64,000 nt of DNA. Source: Lichenibacterium ramalinae (lineage in GTDB: Bacteria; Pseudomonadota; Alphaproteobacteria; Rhizobiales; Beijerinckiaceae). Below, piece by piece: positions 63,430-64,000 of the stretch (position 1 is the first letter of the stretch; every line of letters begins with the position of its first letter). The notes under the pieces were generated by a model. The model saw only the letters and a program-made list of their open reading frames with translations. It was not told the origin of the DNA and did no database searches. The stretch is taken from NCBI RefSeq assembly GCF_004137085.1, contig NZ_QYBC01000001.1, positions 186,001 through 250,000 of the forward strand, written 5' to 3'. A program made the position numbers and the translations under genes.

Positions 63430-63897
63430 TCAGTACTTGCGGCGCAGCACGACCTCGCGGCGGATATGGCGGTAGTGGCGCACAGGCGCGCAGACCGGCT
63501 CGCGGCCGAATTCTCGCGCATAATCGGCGCGGTAGACGTTCATGGCTTCGTCGCCATCGTGGTCGGCGGGAACGCCCGGGCCCTGCCAGGGATAGCCGCC
63601 GTCCCAGCCGGCGCGGGTGCGGAACCGGTCGCCGATCCGGTAGGCGCCCGGGCCCTGCCAACCGGTGCGGTAGCGGCAATAGACCTCGGCATCCCAGCGG
63701 AAGGTCGCGAGGTGGTGCGCCTTCCTCTCGATGTCCGCGTAGGTCGTGTCGTAATGGGCGTAGTTCAGCTTCCAATAGGGATAGTCGCCGTTGGCGATCA
63801 GCGGCGAGGTGGCGCTGGCCGGCGACGCCGCGGCCAGGAGGGTGGTGGCCACGAGGGCCGGGAACCAGTGACGCAAGCTCATCTCCCGCGCGGCCAT
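63430..63897 (-). CDS. secreted protein of unknown function
   Basis: The 155-residue product has a signal peptide (LRHWFPALVATTLLAAASPASA) and a Tyr/Arg/Trp-rich mature part with repeated patterns (YPYWKLNYAHYDTTYADIER, YRTGWQGPGAYRIGDRFRTR) and a basic C-terminus (RHIRREVVLRRKY). I recognise no family. ATG 63897 has GGCGAG eight bases upstream; ATG 63882 also fits the signal sequence but lacks spacing. It ends 16 bases before the P1 peptidase start on the same strand. Confidence 0.75.
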   Translation of the reverse strand: MAAREMSLRHWFPALVATTLLAAASPASATSPLIANGDYPYWKLNYAHYDTTYADIERKAHHLATFRWDAEVYCRYRTGWQGPGAYRIGDRFRTRAGWDGGYPWQGPGVPADHDGDEAMNVYRADYAREFGREPVCAPVRHYRHIRREVVLRRKY

Positions 63898-64000
63898 GCG
63901 GCCGACTCGCCCATTTGACGCCGAATACCTTCATCTAACGCCGAAGCGCCCCGTCCCGCCGCACGGATTCGCCCGGCGCCCACACGAATCCCGCGACGTG

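Overview
The window is chromosomal DNA from a very GC-rich alphaproteobacterium, most likely a member of the Hyphomicrobiales (Rhizobiales). Evidence for this is the squalene/hopanoid set hpnC-hpnD-hpnE, the alphaproteobacterial DUF2794 protein, a Tad pilus operon, an etfB-etfA-hbd operon, heparinase beside purH, a DUF2778 L,D-transpeptidase-like protein, and CtrA-type TTAA-N7-TTAA boxes. Genes are tightly packed, often with ATGA or GTGA overlaps. I saw no rRNA, tRNA, insertion sequence or CRISPR array. Many GC-rich antisense frames are open but are shadows of real genes.

Layout. 1-2.6 kb: tadA-tadB-tadC (minus strand; tadC cut by the window edge). 2.8-5.2 kb: an MMPL/RND exporter that appears to start at CTG, then an HNH nuclease. 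6.2-9.8 kb: hbd, etfA, etfB and a degenerate CitE-like protein. 9.9-11.2 kb: O-antigen ligase-like protein. 11.2-13.1 kb: a low-GC patch with a dCTP deaminase-like gene coupled to a small unknown gene. 13-20 kb: opgG, a LuxR regulator, uvrC with an acidic insertion, and a CPA1 antiporter. 20.3-22.5 kb: pgsA, moaD, moaE, phaB. 22.5-29 kb: nucleoside hydrolase, VanZ-like protein, purH, heparinase-like protein, FucU/RbsD, rph. 29-33 kb: a 4-hydroxyproline catabolic cluster (FAD dehydrogenase, deaminase, 2-epimerase, GntR regulator) with a palindromic operator candidate in the divergent promoter. 33-34.3 kb: Tat-exported oxalate decarboxylase-like bicupin. 34.5-37.7 kb: a small putative DNA-binding protein, then hpnCDE. 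37.8-41 kb: YggS, a stress-type protein, an extensin-family lipoprotein and a SelW-like protein. 41-44 kb: hldE, hldD, a cupin. 44-49.2 kb: recF, a TesA-type esterase, and the YbbA/YbbP ABC transporter. 49.3-51.6 kb: a small secreted protein, a VOC protein coupled to a gene stub, and a proline iminopeptidase, in DNA of somewhat lower GC. 51.8-58.5 kb: prmC, htpG, DUF2794, a metallophosphoesterase and a UvrD-type helicase. 58.9-64 kb: DUF2778 protein, aldo/keto reductase, a 57-residue protein, a ParB-like protein, a P1 peptidase and a secreted protein.

How the genes work together. Several loci serve the envelope: hpnCDE (squalene for hopanoids), hldE/hldD (heptose for LPS core), the O-antigen ligase, opgG (periplasmic glucans), pgsA, and the extensin-family and DUF2778 proteins. 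The last two each have a CtrA-type box upstream, suggesting cell-cycle-timed wall remodelling. etfBA-hbd and phaB belong to beta-oxidation/PHB metabolism. The hydroxyproline cluster converts 4-hydroxyproline to 2-oxoglutarate semialdehyde. The most notable unexplained signals are the low-GC dCTP deaminase patch with its partner gene and hairpins, an orphan minus-strand terminator upstream of htpG, the CtrA boxes, and several repeats in intergenic DNA.
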